Position numbers and translations under genes: made by a program. Shown here piece by piece: positions 34,142 through 43,694 of a stretch of DNA of 64,000 bases. The first letter of the stretch is position 1. Every line of letters starts with the position of its first letter. A model generated the notes under the pieces. That model saw only the letters and a list, made by a program, of their open reading frames with translations, did no database searches and had not been told where the DNA came from. Source of the DNA: an uncultured Lachnospiraceae bacterium (GTDB lineage Bacteria; Bacillota; Clostridia; Lachnospirales; Lachnospiraceae); NCBI GenBank assembly GCA_910579505.1, contig CAJTTZ010000006.1:1-64000 (forward strand). The letters run 5' to 3'.

Positions 34142-36112
34142 CTATTTTTTCAAAAGCCTGAAACCTCCCACAAGCTGCTGGAGCATAGCCGCCTGACTGG
34201 ATAATTCCTGACTGGTAGCCGCGCTTTCCTCCGCGGTCGCGGAATTATTCTGCACCACGCCGGATATCTGCTCAATCCCTGTGGCAACCTGTTCGATTGC
34301 ATCCGTCTGATCCTCCACAGCCTTCGTCACCTGTTCCATCTGTTCTGCCGCCTCTTCAGCCATCTTTGCCGCGGCGGTCACCGAGTCTGTCACCTTCTCC
34401 ACAACAAGACTTCCGCTTTCGACAGCGTTGACAGACCGCTCAATCAGCTCCTTGGTCGCTTTCGCCGCCTGATCCGACTTGATCGCCAGATTCCTCACTT
34501 CTTCCGCCACCACGGCAAATCCCTTTCCGCTTGTCCCGGCGCGCGCCGCCTCAACCGCCGCGTTGAGTGCCAGAATATTTGTCTGGAAAGCAATGTTTTC
34601 AATGGTATCTATAATACGGCTGATCTCATCGGACGATTGCGTAATCTGTCCCATCGCCTGATTCAGGCTGTCAATATACCCGCCGCTCTCCTGCAGCTTT
34701 TCTCCCGCCTCGCCCACGACGTCCTTTGCCTGTTCCGTCAGCTGTGCAATACCCTTTGCCTCCGTGCTCATATTTGAAATGGTTCCAGAGAGCTCTCCCA
34801 CTGCGCCTGTCTGCTCCACCGCACCCTGGGACAAAGCCGCGGCAGTAGCCGCCACCTGGTCCGATCCTGTTGAAACCTGAACAGATGCAGAGACAATGCC
34901 CGCCATGGTAACATTCAGCTTTTCACTGATGATCCGCAGGGATTCCCACAAAACGGCAAAGTCGCCGGGATAGGACTGCCCTGAAACTTCCCTGCTCAGA
35001 TTTCCATCCGCTATGGCGCCGAGAATATCCTGCATTTCATGTACAATCGTGCCAAAATCTTTGACCAGCTGCGCAGTCGAGTCCGCCAGTATCCGTGTCT
35101 CATCCTTACTCTTTACCTGCGGAACCGGGCTTCCCAAATCCCCCTGCGAAAGCGCTTGGATGCGCTTCGCGCACCTGACAACAGGCGTAACGATGGAATA
35201 ACTGACTCTCATGGAAATAATAATTATTAAAATACATGCCGCTACACAGATTACAGTCTGTAAAAAATTCCCATACTCTGCCGGACGCATGAACTCATCC
35301 TCATCTATCGTCACCGCAATCGACCATCCGTCCGTCCCCGCAATGGGCGCGTAGCTCTGGATATTGTTGGACTGGTCCTCCGCGTAATAGAATCGCTCCA
35401 CACCGATCTCGCCGAGCGTCATTTTCTTTTCTATTGCCGCTACCGTCTGCAGTCCTTCATCCCCGGGGGCCGATGCCGCTTCTTTCATTACATTTTCACG
35501 GTTCAGCACTGCTTCCTGGTCAACATAGGCAATCGTGGTGCCCTCTTTGTCAAGAATGTATGCCTCGCCTTCCTCCCCGATCTGCAGCCCCTCAATAATA
35601 GACTGCAAAATGGAAGTATCGCACTGAAAATAGAGCACACCTTTCACCACTTCGCCCTGCCGGATCGGGGCGGCAACCATAATATATATGTCTTTGCCGT
35701 CTATATAAGGGGTAGACATATAGCTGTTCCCCTGTACGGCCGCCTGAAAAAAGGGCTCTTCGGAAACGTCCACTCCATGAACTGCGTCATGGCCGTCTAT
35801 GTCAGTCATGCCGCCAAAACGCATATAGTAAGCATCCGCCCGCTCCTGAATAAACGCCTGCTTTTCCTCCGGCGATGCAGTTTCATCCACGAGGATCGGG
35901 TTCGATGCCATTTCCGCTATTGTCAGCGTATAAGTCGAGATCATATTTTCCGCAGCCAGAGCGGCAAGCTCCGCCGTTTCCAGAACATTTTTCTCAAGCG
36001 CTGACGTAGTGGAATAGCGGGTTACCACCGTACTCACAGTCCCCGCAATCACCGAAACACATACTGTCGCCAATACTACCATAGCAATAATTTTCGTCTG
36101 AATTTTCCGCAT
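34142..36112 (-). CDS. Methyl-accepting chemotaxis protein
   Basis: 656 residues. Membrane helix 1 (about 5-28), a periplasmic-type dCache sensor (about 35-270), helix 2 (about 275-298), HAMP (about 300-355), and a cytoplasmic signalling domain with the hairpin tip FQTNILALNAAVEAARAG. It senses an unknown small molecule and signals to CheA/CheW. ATG 36112 follows GGAG. No che or flagellar genes are in the window. Confidence 0.93.
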   Translation of the reverse strand: MRKIQTKIIAMVVLATVCVSVIAGTVSTVVTRYSTTSALEKNVLETAELAALAAENMISTYTLTIAEMASNPILVDETASPEEKQAFIQERADAYYMRFGGMTDIDGHDAVHGVDVSEEPFFQAAVQGNSYMSTPYIDGKDIYIMVAAPIRQGEVVKGVLYFQCDTSILQSIIEGLQIGEEGEAYILDKEGTTIAYVDQEAVLNRENVMKEAASAPGDEGLQTVAAIEKKMTLGEIGVERFYYAEDQSNNIQSYAPIAGTDGWSIAVTIDEDEFMRPAEYGNFLQTVICVAACILIIIISMRVSYSIVTPVVRCAKRIQALSQGDLGSPVPQVKSKDETRILADSTAQLVKDFGTIVHEMQDILGAIADGNLSREVSGQSYPGDFAVLWESLRIISEKLNVTMAGIVSASVQVSTGSDQVAATAAALSQGAVEQTGAVGELSGTISNMSTEAKGIAQLTEQAKDVVGEAGEKLQESGGYIDSLNQAMGQITQSSDEISRIIDTIENIAFQTNILALNAAVEAARAGTSGKGFAVVAEEVRNLAIKSDQAAKATKELIERSVNAVESGSLVVEKVTDSVTAAAKMAEEAAEQMEQVTKAVEDQTDAIEQVATGIEQISGVVQNNSATAEESAATSQELSSQAAMLQQLVGGFRLLKK

Positions 36113-36172
36113 CTTATCCGTCTCCGGGCGCTGCAAATGCTAAGCCCCTTCTCCCTTTCCGTTCGTTTAAAC

Positions 36173-36198
36173 GGGGGAACGGATCAATCCGTTCCCCC
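36173..36198. terminator. Terminator of the ATP synthase operon
   Basis: GGGGGAACGGA pairs perfectly with TCCGTTCCCCC around a 4-nt loop, 10 bp beyond the atpC stop on the minus strand. The T-tract is weak. Confidence 0.7.
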
Positions 36199-36208
36199 AA
36201 GTACCTTG

Positions 36209-36619
36209 TCATTTGTGCACTGTCTCTATCCTCGCCACCGCTCTCTTCAGGGACAACTCCGCCCTTCGCATGTCCGTTCCCGGCGCATGTTCCCTGATAC
36301 GCTCCTCGGCGCGGGATTTGGATTCCTCCGCACGTTCCACGTCAATCTCGTCCGGCCATTCAATGATCTCGGCAAGCACCGTGACCTGATCCGGCAGCAC
36401 CTCGGCAAACCCCGCATGCAGAGCCGCCTCGGACACCTCCTGGTCTTTCGTGATCGTGATGATTCCGGGCGCAACAATCATCGTCATCGGGATATGCTCC
36501 CTGTATATGCCGACTTCGCCCTCGACTGTGTTAAACTCCACCATTGACACCTCATCCTCAAAGAAGACTCTGTCCGGTGTAATAATCTTTAATGTAAAAT
36601 TTCTGCTATCCTCAGCCAT
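36209..36619 (-). CDS. atpC: ATP synthase epsilon subunit
   Basis: 136 residues. An N-terminal beta-sandwich (LKIITPDRVFFEDEVSMVEFNTVEGEVGIYREH) and a C-terminal helical hairpin that in other bacteria inhibits ATP hydrolysis. Part of the central stalk. Last gene of the operon, 44 bp after atpD. Confidence 0.96.
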   Translation of the reverse strand: MAEDSRNFTLKIITPDRVFFEDEVSMVEFNTVEGEVGIYREHIPMTMIVAPGIITITKDQEVSEAALHAGFAEVLPDQVTVLAEIIEWPDEIDVERAEESKSRAEERIREHAPGTDMRRAELSLKRAVARIETVHK

Positions 36620-36663
36620 ATATTTACCTCCTGCGGCTATTCGGTATCCTTATAGCTGCACTC

Positions 36664-38070
36664 TTATTTCTTAACGCGCGCAACTACGTCGTCGATGCTT
36701 CCCGCATTCAGGAAATAGCTTTCCGGGATATCATCGTGCTTGCCGTCAAGAATCTCCTTAAAGCCGCGGATGGTCTCAGAAATCGGCACGTACACACCGC
36801 TCATTCCCGTAAACTGCTCCGCCACATGGAAAGGCTGGGAAAGGAATCTCTGTATTCTTCTCGCGCGGGCAACCACCAGCTTATCTTCCTCGGAAAGTTC
36901 GTCCATACCAAGGATAGCGATGATATCCTGCAGCTCCTTATATTTCTGCAGAATCTCCTGCACGCCTCTTGCCACCTGATAGTGCTCTTCCCCGACAATT
37001 CTGGGATCGAGGATTCTGGAGGAGGACTCAAGCGGGTCAACCGCTGGATAGATACCTAACTCCACGATAGAACGGGACAGCGTCGTCGTTGCGTCCAGAT
37101 GCGCAAACGTCGTTGCCGGAGCCGGGTCGGTCAAGTCATCCGCTGGCACGTAAACCGCCTGTACGGAAGTGATGGAACCGCTCTTTGTGGAAGTGATACG
37201 CTCCTGCAAAGCGCCCATCTCCGTCTGCAGCGTAGGCTGATAACCTACGGCGGAAGGCATACGGCCGAGCAGCGCGGACACCTCGGAACCTGCCTGTGTA
37301 AAACGGAAAATATTGTCAATGAAGAGCAGCACGTCCTTACCGCCCTTGTCACGGAAATACTCCGCCATGGTAAGTCCCGTCAGACCCACTCTCATTCTGG
37401 CCCCGGGCGGCTCGTTCATCTGCCCGAACACCATCGTTGTCTTGTCGATAACGCCCGATTCTTCCATCTCGTGGTAGAGGTCGTTACCCTCTCTGGTACG
37501 CTCGCCCACACCGGTAAATACGGAATAGCCGCTGTGCTCTGTCGCGATATTACGGATCAGCTCCTGAATCAGCACCGTCTTACCCACACCTGCGCCGCCG
37601 AACAGACCGATCTTACCGCCCTTCTGGTAAGGGCAGAGCAGGTCAACGACCTTGATACCCGTCTCCAGAAGCTCTGTCGCCGTGGACTGCTCCTCAAACG
37701 CCGGAGCCTGTCTGTGAATCGGCTCATGTCCCACGTCTGTCGGCGCGGGTTTATTGTCAATCGGTTCTCCCAGAACGTTAAAGATACGTCCCAGCGTGTT
37801 TTCTCCGACAGGAACCGTGATGGGAGCGCCTGTTGCAACCGCCTCCATACCTCTCACCAGACCGTCGGTGGGTCCCATGGAGATACATCTGACGGTATCA
37901 TCACCCAGATGCTGCGCCACTTCCACAGTCAGTTCCCCGCCTGCCTTAAGCGGGATTTTGATTGCGTCATTAATCTCCGGCAGACTGCCTGTCGAAAATT
38001 TGATGTCCAGTACGGCGCCGATGATCTGAGTGATCTTTCCAAGATTTTCACTTGTCTTTACTTCTGCCAT
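36664..38070 (-). CDS. atpD: ATP synthase beta subunit
   Basis: 468 residues, the catalytic F1 subunit. It has the P-loop GGAGVGKTVLI, catalytic Glu in GERTREGND, and the DELSEED-type loop (MDELSEEDKL). Full-length and intact. It lies 28 bp downstream of atpG. Confidence 0.98.
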   Translation of the reverse strand: MAEVKTSENLGKITQIIGAVLDIKFSTGSLPEINDAIKIPLKAGGELTVEVAQHLGDDTVRCISMGPTDGLVRGMEAVATGAPITVPVGENTLGRIFNVLGEPIDNKPAPTDVGHEPIHRQAPAFEEQSTATELLETGIKVVDLLCPYQKGGKIGLFGGAGVGKTVLIQELIRNIATEHSGYSVFTGVGERTREGNDLYHEMEESGVIDKTTMVFGQMNEPPGARMRVGLTGLTMAEYFRDKGGKDVLLFIDNIFRFTQAGSEVSALLGRMPSAVGYQPTLQTEMGALQERITSTKSGSITSVQAVYVPADDLTDPAPATTFAHLDATTTLSRSIVELGIYPAVDPLESSSRILDPRIVGEEHYQVARGVQEILQKYKELQDIIAILGMDELSEEDKLVVARARRIQRFLSQPFHVAEQFTGMSGVYVPISETIRGFKEILDGKHDDIPESYFLNAGSIDDVVARVKK

Positions 38071-38098
38071 CTCTTTTTCCTTTCACTCATGTTAATTA

Positions 38099-38965
38099 TT
38101 AACTGATCGCATTTGCACCTGCGATAATTTCTGTTAATTCCTGCGTAATAGATCCCTGGCGCGCCCTGTTGTACATCAGCGACAAGTGATCTATCATTTC
38201 CTCAGCATTGCTCGTTGCGGAATCCATCGCCTGCATTCTCGCACCGTTTTCGCTCGCAACCGCTTCTACCAGACCGCCGTAGATCAGGCTGGTCACATAT
38301 TTCGGAATAATCATATTAAGCGCCTCGTCGTCATCCGGCTCGAAATTCATAAGCGCCTTGCTGCCCGTGCCCTGCGTCTCCTCCGAAGCGTTTTCTGCCG
38401 GCTCCACGGGAAGAAGCTTAAGAAGCGTCGGCACATGAACTACCGTATTCTTAAATCCCGTATAGGCGAGATAAATCTCTCCGATCTCCCCCGCCGCAAA
38501 GGAGGCAAGCAGCCTCTTGCACAGCGCCATCGCGTCCACATAGGACGGCTCCTCGATAATGTCGGAATCCTCCTCCACAATCTCATAGCCACCCCGTTTC
38601 AGGGCATCCCTGCCCTTCTTGCCGATTGCATAAATCCGCAGGTCTTCTTTCTTAAAATCGCCCCTTGTGATAAGTTTCACAACGTTTGAATTATAACCGC
38701 CCGCAAGACCCCTGTTGGAAGTAATCACGATCACGGCCTTCTTCTGCGATTCCCCCGCCGTCAGGTAGGGGTGGTTTAAGCCGCCGGTTTTTGCCAGCAT
38801 GGAAGACACCGTTTCATACATGCAGTTAAAATATGCCTTCGACTGTTCTGCGCGCTGTTTCGCCCTCTGCAGTTTAACGGTAGAAACGAGTTTCATAGCT
38901 TTGGTAATCTGCTGTGTACTCTGAATACTGCCTTTACGCCTTTTAATGTCTCTCATTGAGGCCAT
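38099..38965 (-). CDS. atpG: ATP synthase gamma subunit
   Basis: 288 residues forming the rotary central shaft. N-terminal MRDIKRRKGSIQSTQQITKAMKLVS and the C-terminal helix NAEEMIDHLSLMYNRARQ are characteristic. The Asp/Glu-rich insert near 200-215 (FEPDDDEALN) is ordinary for Clostridia. Confidence 0.97.
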   Translation of the reverse strand: MASMRDIKRRKGSIQSTQQITKAMKLVSTVKLQRAKQRAEQSKAYFNCMYETVSSMLAKTGGLNHPYLTAGESQKKAVIVITSNRGLAGGYNSNVVKLITRGDFKKEDLRIYAIGKKGRDALKRGGYEIVEEDSDIIEEPSYVDAMALCKRLLASFAAGEIGEIYLAYTGFKNTVVHVPTLLKLLPVEPAENASEETQGTGSKALMNFEPDDDEALNMIIPKYVTSLIYGGLVEAVASENGARMQAMDSATSNAEEMIDHLSLMYNRARQGSITQELTEIIAGANAIS

Positions 38966-38987
38966 AGCGTCACACCCTTTCTACGCT

Positions 38988-40493
38988 TTACTTAAACTGC
39001 GCCTTGAATTCTTCAATGGCTTTCTTGAGCTTCGCGTCTGTCTCGTCGTTAATCTCTTTATTCTTCGCAATCGCGTTCGGTACCTCAGGATATTTCGTGT
39101 CAAGGAACTCGAAGAACTCCGTCTCAAATCTGGTGATATCCTCAACCGCGATATCGAGCAGGTACTTGTTCGTCACCACATAGATGATGATAACCTGATA
39201 CTGTACCGGCATCGGCTTGTACTGCGGCTGTTTCAGGACTTCCTTGATTCTTTCACCCTGTGCCAGCTTCTCCTTGGTATCGGCGTCAAGCTCGGAGCCG
39301 AACTGTGAGAATGCCGCCAGCTCTCTGTACTGCGCAAGCTCTGTACGGATGGGCGCCGCTATCTTTTTCATCGCCTTGATCTGTGCCGCACCACCCACTC
39401 GGGACACGGAAAGGCCCGCGTTTACCGCCGGGCGGAAGCCGGAATTGAACATCTCAGTCTCCAGATAAATCTGTCCGTCCGTGATGGAGATTACGTTCGT
39501 CGGAATGTACGCCGACACGTCGCCCGCCTGCGTCTCGATAATCGGAAGCGCCGTCAGCGAACCGCCGCCGTACTCCTCGCTCATTCTCGCCGCACGCTCA
39601 AGCAGTCTGGAATGCAGATAGAATACGTCGCCGGGATATGCCTCACGCCCCGGCGGTCTCTTTAAGAGCAGGGAGAGTGTACGGTATGCGGCCGCCTGTT
39701 TGCTCAGGTCGTCGTAAACCACCAGCACGTCCTCGCCGTTCTCCATCCACTCCTCACCAATCGCACAGCCGGAATACGGCGCAATATACTGTAAGGGCGC
39801 CGTCTCACTTGCGGTCGCGGCAACTACGGTGGTGTACGCCATAGCGCCGTACTCTGTCAAAGTTTTCACAATAGAAGCGACAGTGGACGCCTTCTGACCG
39901 ATAGCGACGTAAATACATTTCACGCCCTGTCCCTTCTGGTTAATGATCGTATCAATGGCAATCGCCGTCTTACCGGTCTGTCTGTCGCCGATAATCAGCT
40001 CACGCTGCCCTCTTCCGATGGGCACCATGGAGTCGATAGCCTTGATACCTGTCTGTAACGGTGTGTCCACAGATTTTCTTGTGATAACACCCGATGCAAC
40101 TCTTTCAATCTTACGATATTTGTCAGTCTGGATCGGTCCCTTGCCGTCAATAGGCTGGCCAAGAGCATTTACGACACGTCCGAGCATGCAGTCGCCCGCG
40201 GGCACCTCTACCACTCGCCCTGTGGTCTTTACGGTATCGCCCTCGTTGATATTGTGCTGGTTACCAAACAGAACCGCACCTACATTGTCTTCCTCGAGGT
40301 TCAGGATCATACCGTAAACTTCGCCGGGGAACTCAAGCAGCTCACCCTGCATTGCATTCTCAAGTCCGTGCACACGAGCGATACCGTCCGCCACCTGGAT
40401 AACCGTACCAACTTCGGATACTTCCAGCTCGGAGGCATATCTCTTAATCTGATCCTTAATGACTGAACTGATCTCTTCTGGTCTTAAATTCAT
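38988..40493 (-). CDS. atpA: ATP synthase alpha subunit
   Basis: 501 residues, the non-catalytic nucleotide-binding F1 subunit. P-loop GDRQTGKTAIA (about 169-179). The beta-barrel N-terminus and C-terminal helical domain are complete. It lies 35 bp downstream of atpH. Confidence 0.98.
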   Translation of the reverse strand: MNLRPEEISSVIKDQIKRYASELEVSEVGTVIQVADGIARVHGLENAMQGELLEFPGEVYGMILNLEEDNVGAVLFGNQHNINEGDTVKTTGRVVEVPAGDCMLGRVVNALGQPIDGKGPIQTDKYRKIERVASGVITRKSVDTPLQTGIKAIDSMVPIGRGQRELIIGDRQTGKTAIAIDTIINQKGQGVKCIYVAIGQKASTVASIVKTLTEYGAMAYTTVVAATASETAPLQYIAPYSGCAIGEEWMENGEDVLVVYDDLSKQAAAYRTLSLLLKRPPGREAYPGDVFYLHSRLLERAARMSEEYGGGSLTALPIIETQAGDVSAYIPTNVISITDGQIYLETEMFNSGFRPAVNAGLSVSRVGGAAQIKAMKKIAAPIRTELAQYRELAAFSQFGSELDADTKEKLAQGERIKEVLKQPQYKPMPVQYQVIIIYVVTNKYLLDIAVEDITRFETEFFEFLDTKYPEVPNAIAKNKEINDETDAKLKKAIEEFKAQFK

Positions 40494-40528
40494 GGATCAT
40501 ACGCACCTTTCTTTTTATTCTTTATCGC

Positions 40529-41074
40529 CTAGATCTGCACTTTCAGCAGTTCCTTCTGCAGCTCGCTCAGTTTTGTCCTGATGCTGCTGTCAACAACTCT
40601 GTCGCCGATTCGGATAACCATGCCCCCGATCAGGGAAGCATCCACGCCATAATTGATCTCCATGGACTTATACTGCGTGGTGTCGAGCAGTTTTTTCTCG
40701 ACTTCCTTACACTGGCTGTCCTTAAGCGGAACGGCTGTCGTCACTGTAGCGATGCCTATTCCCTTATACTCCTTAACCTTTGCGACAAAATATTTCAGGA
40801 TCTCGTCGATCTCCCTGTAACGGTCTTTCGAGATAATGATAGTGAGAAACCCGAGCAGCTCCTCGGATACCCTTCCCTCAAACACGGTTTTCGCGACTTC
40901 CATCTTCTCTTCCTTAATAATCTTCGGATGGTTCATCAGTCTGCCAAAATCCTCATTTTCGGCAAGAATTTTCTGAAGCTGAATGGTTTCTTCCAACAGG
41001 ACGTCTATCTTACCTTCTTCCACCGCAAGTTCGAACAACGCGTCACCGTATGTTTTTGAAATCAGCTTAGCCAT
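40529..41074 (-). CDS. atpH: ATP synthase delta subunit
   Basis: 181 residues joining the peripheral stalk to F1. The N-terminal six-helix bundle (YGDALFELAVEEGKID) and C-terminal IGGMVIRIGDRVVDSSIRTKL are the family signature. It overlaps atpF by 13 bp. Confidence 0.95.
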   Translation of the reverse strand: MAKLISKTYGDALFELAVEEGKIDVLLEETIQLQKILAENEDFGRLMNHPKIIKEEKMEVAKTVFEGRVSEELLGFLTIIISKDRYREIDEILKYFVAKVKEYKGIGIATVTTAVPLKDSQCKEVEKKLLDTTQYKSMEINYGVDASLIGGMVIRIGDRVVDSSIRTKLSELQKELLKVQI

Positions 41075-41622
41075 GTGCTCTCACCTATTTCCTTAAGCGT
41101 CTCTTCCACCAGACTGTCCTGTACAGTGGTGTCAATCGCCGCGTTCACAACCTTTGCAGCCATCATGGATGCAAGCACAACCATCTCGCGCTTCACCTCA
41201 TCAACCGCCTTCTTCTTCTCAAGCTCCGCCTCTACGCCGGCTCTCTCGAGAATCCTTGCCGCCTCTTCCTTCGCGTCCGCGACGATCTTATTTTCATTCG
41301 CAAGCGCTTTCTTGCGCGCCTCCGCGAGAATTTCTTCCGCTTCTTTGTCTACTTCTTTCAGCTTCGTCTCGTACTCTTCCTTCAGCGCCCTGGCATTTTC
41401 CATGTCGGATGCCGCCGTATCGAGTTCGCTTTTGATGCGCTCCTGTCTCTTTTCCATCATATCCCGCACGGGATTAAACAGAAAATGGGAAGCGATCAAA
41501 AAGAGCGCGAACACAGCTATAATCATCAACACGGAATCCGCGATAAGCTGTAAGTCGAGGTCAAACAGCCTCGGCGCCATCTCAGCGGACGCCAGTGCTA
41601 AATTCGCAACTGTCGTACTCAA
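41062..41622 (-). CDS. atpF: ATP synthase b subunit
   Basis: 186 residues. One membrane helix near the N-terminus (about 27-48) is followed by a long charged helix forming the peripheral-stalk coiled coil. About 134 bp separate it from atpE, the widest gap of the core atp genes, and that gap carries two hairpins. Confidence 0.94.
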   Translation of the reverse strand: MSTTVANLALASAEMAPRLFDLDLQLIADSVLMIIAVFALFLIASHFLFNPVRDMMEKRQERIKSELDTAASDMENARALKEEYETKLKEVDKEAEEILAEARKKALANENKIVADAKEEAARILERAGVEAELEKKKAVDEVKREMVVLASMMAAKVVNAAIDTTVQDSLVEETLKEIGESTWLS

Positions 41623-41704
41623 GCGTCAGTCCTCCTTTCGTTGTTAGTCACAGGCCTGCGCACTCGCTGCGCCGACCGTAAAAACACTTTTATTGTGCCA
41701 AGCA

Positions 41705-41766
41705 TCAAGCCCGTCATAAAGCGATTTTAAATGGCTTGACGCCTGCCATAACGAAGTTACGGCAGG
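41705..41766 (-). repeat. Two hairpins in the atpE-atpF intercistronic gap
   Basis: TCAAGCC (41705-41711) pairs with GGCTTGA (41733-41739). CCTGCCATAAC pairs with GTTACGGCAGG (41742-41766, one mismatch) and covers the atpE stop. No T-tract follows on the minus strand. Confidence 0.6.
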
Positions 41767-42014
41767 AGAGGCTTAACGAAGAGCAGCAGCATAGCGATCA
41801 GCAGACCATAAAGACCTGTGGTCTCGGCAACTGCCTGCCCGAGCAGCATCGTGGAAGTAACGTCAGACTTCGCACCCGGATTTCTGCCCACTGCAGCAGC
41901 GGCATGACCAGCGGCAATACCCTGACCTACACCGGGTCCGATACCCGCGATAACCGCGAGACCCGCGCCGATTGCTGAACATCCTAAGATAAAATTGTTG
42001 TTAAATTCTCCCAT
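41757..42014 (-). CDS. atpE: ATP synthase c subunit, Na+-binding type
   Basis: 85 residues, a two-helix hairpin that forms the rotor ring. The carboxylate is Glu64. The ligand set known from the Ilyobacter tartaricus Na+ ring is present with an offset of one: Gln31, Val62, Glu64, Thr65 (Ser in Ilyobacter), Thr66 and Tyr69. H+-type rings lack the Gln and the hydroxyl residue, so I predict Na+ as coupling ion. Confidence 0.95.
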   Translation of the reverse strand: MGEFNNNFILGCSAIGAGLAVIAGIGPGVGQGIAAGHAAAAVGRNPGAKSDVTSTMLLGQAVAETTGLYGLLIAMLLLFVKPLLP

Positions 42015-42055
42015 TTTTGATTTCCTCCTTGGATAAATTTAAAATTTTTTAATTT

Positions 42056-42775
42056 TTACTCCGTCGTGCAGGCATCCGTGATGTATGTCATGGTCAGCAT
42101 ACAGAACACGTACGTCTGGATCGCCCCCGAAAACAGGTCGAAATACACATGAAGCGCCGCCGGCCAGATGATTGCGATCTTCGAAAGAAGCGCGTACACC
42201 AGCGCCATCATAACCGTACCCGACAAGACGTTTGCAAACAGACGCAGCGACAAAGAGATCGGCACCGCCACATCACCGATCACGTTGATCGGCGCCCAAA
42301 TCGGCCACGGATCACATAGTCCCGCGAGCACGCCCTTCACTTTCTGGTACCTGAACTTGTTGAAGTGGATCAGTACAAACGTCATGACGCCCATTGGCAG
42401 CGTCACGCCATAGTCCGCTGTCGGCGGCCTGAGCCCGAACAGTCCCGAAATATTGCTCAGCAGGATAAAAATGAATATCGTACTGATATAGTTGCGGAAT
42501 TGCGGACTGAATTTTCCCATAACGCCGCCAACCATCTTATCAAGCATCTCGACTACCAGCTCGACAATGTTCTGGAATGTCCCCGGCACATCCGAAGCGT
42601 GCTTGACAACACGGTTCGCCGCAATGCAGAAGCCTATGATTACCAGCATGACAATCAGCACGCACACATGGGTGGTGGTGATCCACACAGTCTGCCCAAA
42701 AAGCTCATAGGAGAAAACGCCGTGAATCATAAAATCAATATCCGCACCGCCGGACAACATAATTCCCTGTCCCAT
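42056..42775 (-). CDS. atpB: ATP synthase a subunit
   Basis: 239 residues with five to six membrane helices. It forms the ion half-channels next to the c ring. The essential Arg is in SLSLRLFANVLSG. It lies 42 bp before atpE and 67 bp after the AtpI-like gene. Confidence 0.95.
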   Translation of the reverse strand: MGQGIMLSGGADIDFMIHGVFSYELFGQTVWITTTHVCVLIVMLVIIGFCIAANRVVKHASDVPGTFQNIVELVVEMLDKMVGGVMGKFSPQFRNYISTIFIFILLSNISGLFGLRPPTADYGVTLPMGVMTFVLIHFNKFRYQKVKGVLAGLCDPWPIWAPINVIGDVAVPISLSLRLFANVLSGTVMMALVYALLSKIAIIWPAALHVYFDLFSGAIQTYVFCMLTMTYITDACTTE

Positions 42776-42842
42776 CCTCTCACCTCCTTCTACACGTATT
42801 TAAATATAAAGTATATAAAACATGTAACAGCGGTCTGCGCCA

Positions 42843-43256
42843 TTACAAAGCAGTACCGTCCGATATTTCCTGCTCTTTCTTTCCTGCCCGCAGTCTGTGG
42901 ACAAGCGGGTTCAGATAAGCGGACACCTTCATGCCCATATAGCCGCAGAATGTAAAAATCGGGTTCGCAAAATCCACGAACATCAGCGCGCCCATCACAA
43001 TCACAAGAACTGCATAGCGTATGATATTCTGCGCGCCCAGACTTTTCACGGCCTCCTTCTCCGGCAGGTCCAGTCCCCGGTCTAAGGACCACCACATATG
43101 AAACGCGCCTGCCAAAGCCAGAAACACGCCGATCCATAGCCCTATGCTGTAGGCGGGATTTCTGGAAAAAAACAGAAGCACAATTTCAAAAACTACGCCG
43201 TAGGCAAGGATTCCCAGCCAGAGTTCCAAAAGCGTCTGATCAATCTTTCTTTTCAT
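42843..43256 (-). CDS. AtpI-like small membrane protein
   Basis: 137 residues with four membrane helices (about 10-30, 37-55, 78-98, 103-120), in the place where atpI is usually found. ATG 43256 follows GGAAGAGA; the longer frame to 43469 is rejected because it runs across the preceding gene. AtpI proteins assist c-ring assembly or carry Mg2+; either is inference here. It overlaps the preceding gene by 17 bp. Confidence 0.7.
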   Translation of the reverse strand: MKRKIDQTLLELWLGILAYGVVFEIVLLFFSRNPAYSIGLWIGVFLALAGAFHMWWSLDRGLDLPEKEAVKSLGAQNIIRYAVLVIVMGALMFVDFANPIFTFCGYMGMKVSAYLNPLVHRLRAGKKEQEISDGTAL

Positions 43257-43518
43257 TCTCTTCCATCTCTTCTTTGATCTGTGTACTGCGCCTGCGCGTC
43301 TTGGCCGGCGTCTCGTATATCCTTCTCGCAAACCGAAACACATTGGTAAATCCCGCCAGCGCGCCCACGAAAAAAAGCGCCACCATCCAGATATTGGTCC
43401 CAAGTTTCCTGTCCAGAAACATCCCCACAAAGGAGCAGAGAAAGATGGGAACAAGCATGTTGACGCCAAACTGTGTGATCATCATTAACGCCTGATAAAC
43501 AGTTTTTTGATACTTCAA
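43240..43518 (-). CDS. AtpZ/AtpI-family protein, probable TTG start
   Basis: 92 residues from TTG at 43518. It has two membrane helices (about 10-32, 40-60; QFGVNMLVPIFLCSFVGMFLD is typical of AtpZ) and a charged tail ending ENEKKD. An ATG at 43578 in the same frame lies inside the predicted -10 element and has no ribosome-binding site, so the TTG (behind GGAAGGCGG) is more likely. First gene of the atp operon. Confidence 0.7.
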   Translation of the reverse strand: MKYQKTVYQALMMITQFGVNMLVPIFLCSFVGMFLDRKLGTNIWMVALFFVGALAGFTNVFRFARRIYETPAKTRRRSTQIKEEMEENEKKD

Positions 43519-43567
43519 AATACCGCCTTCCCAATCCACAGAATTTCCCCTAAAGCCTAACAAGAAA

Positions 43568-43596
43568 ATTATACTCATTTTTGGTACTTTTGTCCA
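43568..43596 (-). promoter_or_regulatory. Promoter of the ATP synthase operon
   Basis: On the minus strand TGGACA, 17 nt, TATAAT: one mismatch from the sigma-A consensus -35 and a perfect -10. Confidence 0.8.
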
Positions 43597-43633
43597 GACT
43601 AAGTTCAATAATGGGCAAATTTTGGGGGAAACG

Positions 43634-43662
43634 TTGACATTTCTCCTCCGGCGGTGTACGGT
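43634..43662 (+). promoter_or_regulatory. Weak candidate promoter of the DUF402 gene
   Basis: TTGACA, 17 nt, TACGGT. The -35 is perfect and the -10 poor. Confidence 0.35.
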
Positions 43663-43694
43663 TAAATAACAAATCGAGCGAGGGGGACCAAAAC

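Noticed and set aside
43240..43608. ATG 43578 as start of the first atp gene
   Set aside because: It lies inside the predicted -10 element and has no ribosome-binding site; the TTG at 43518 fits better.
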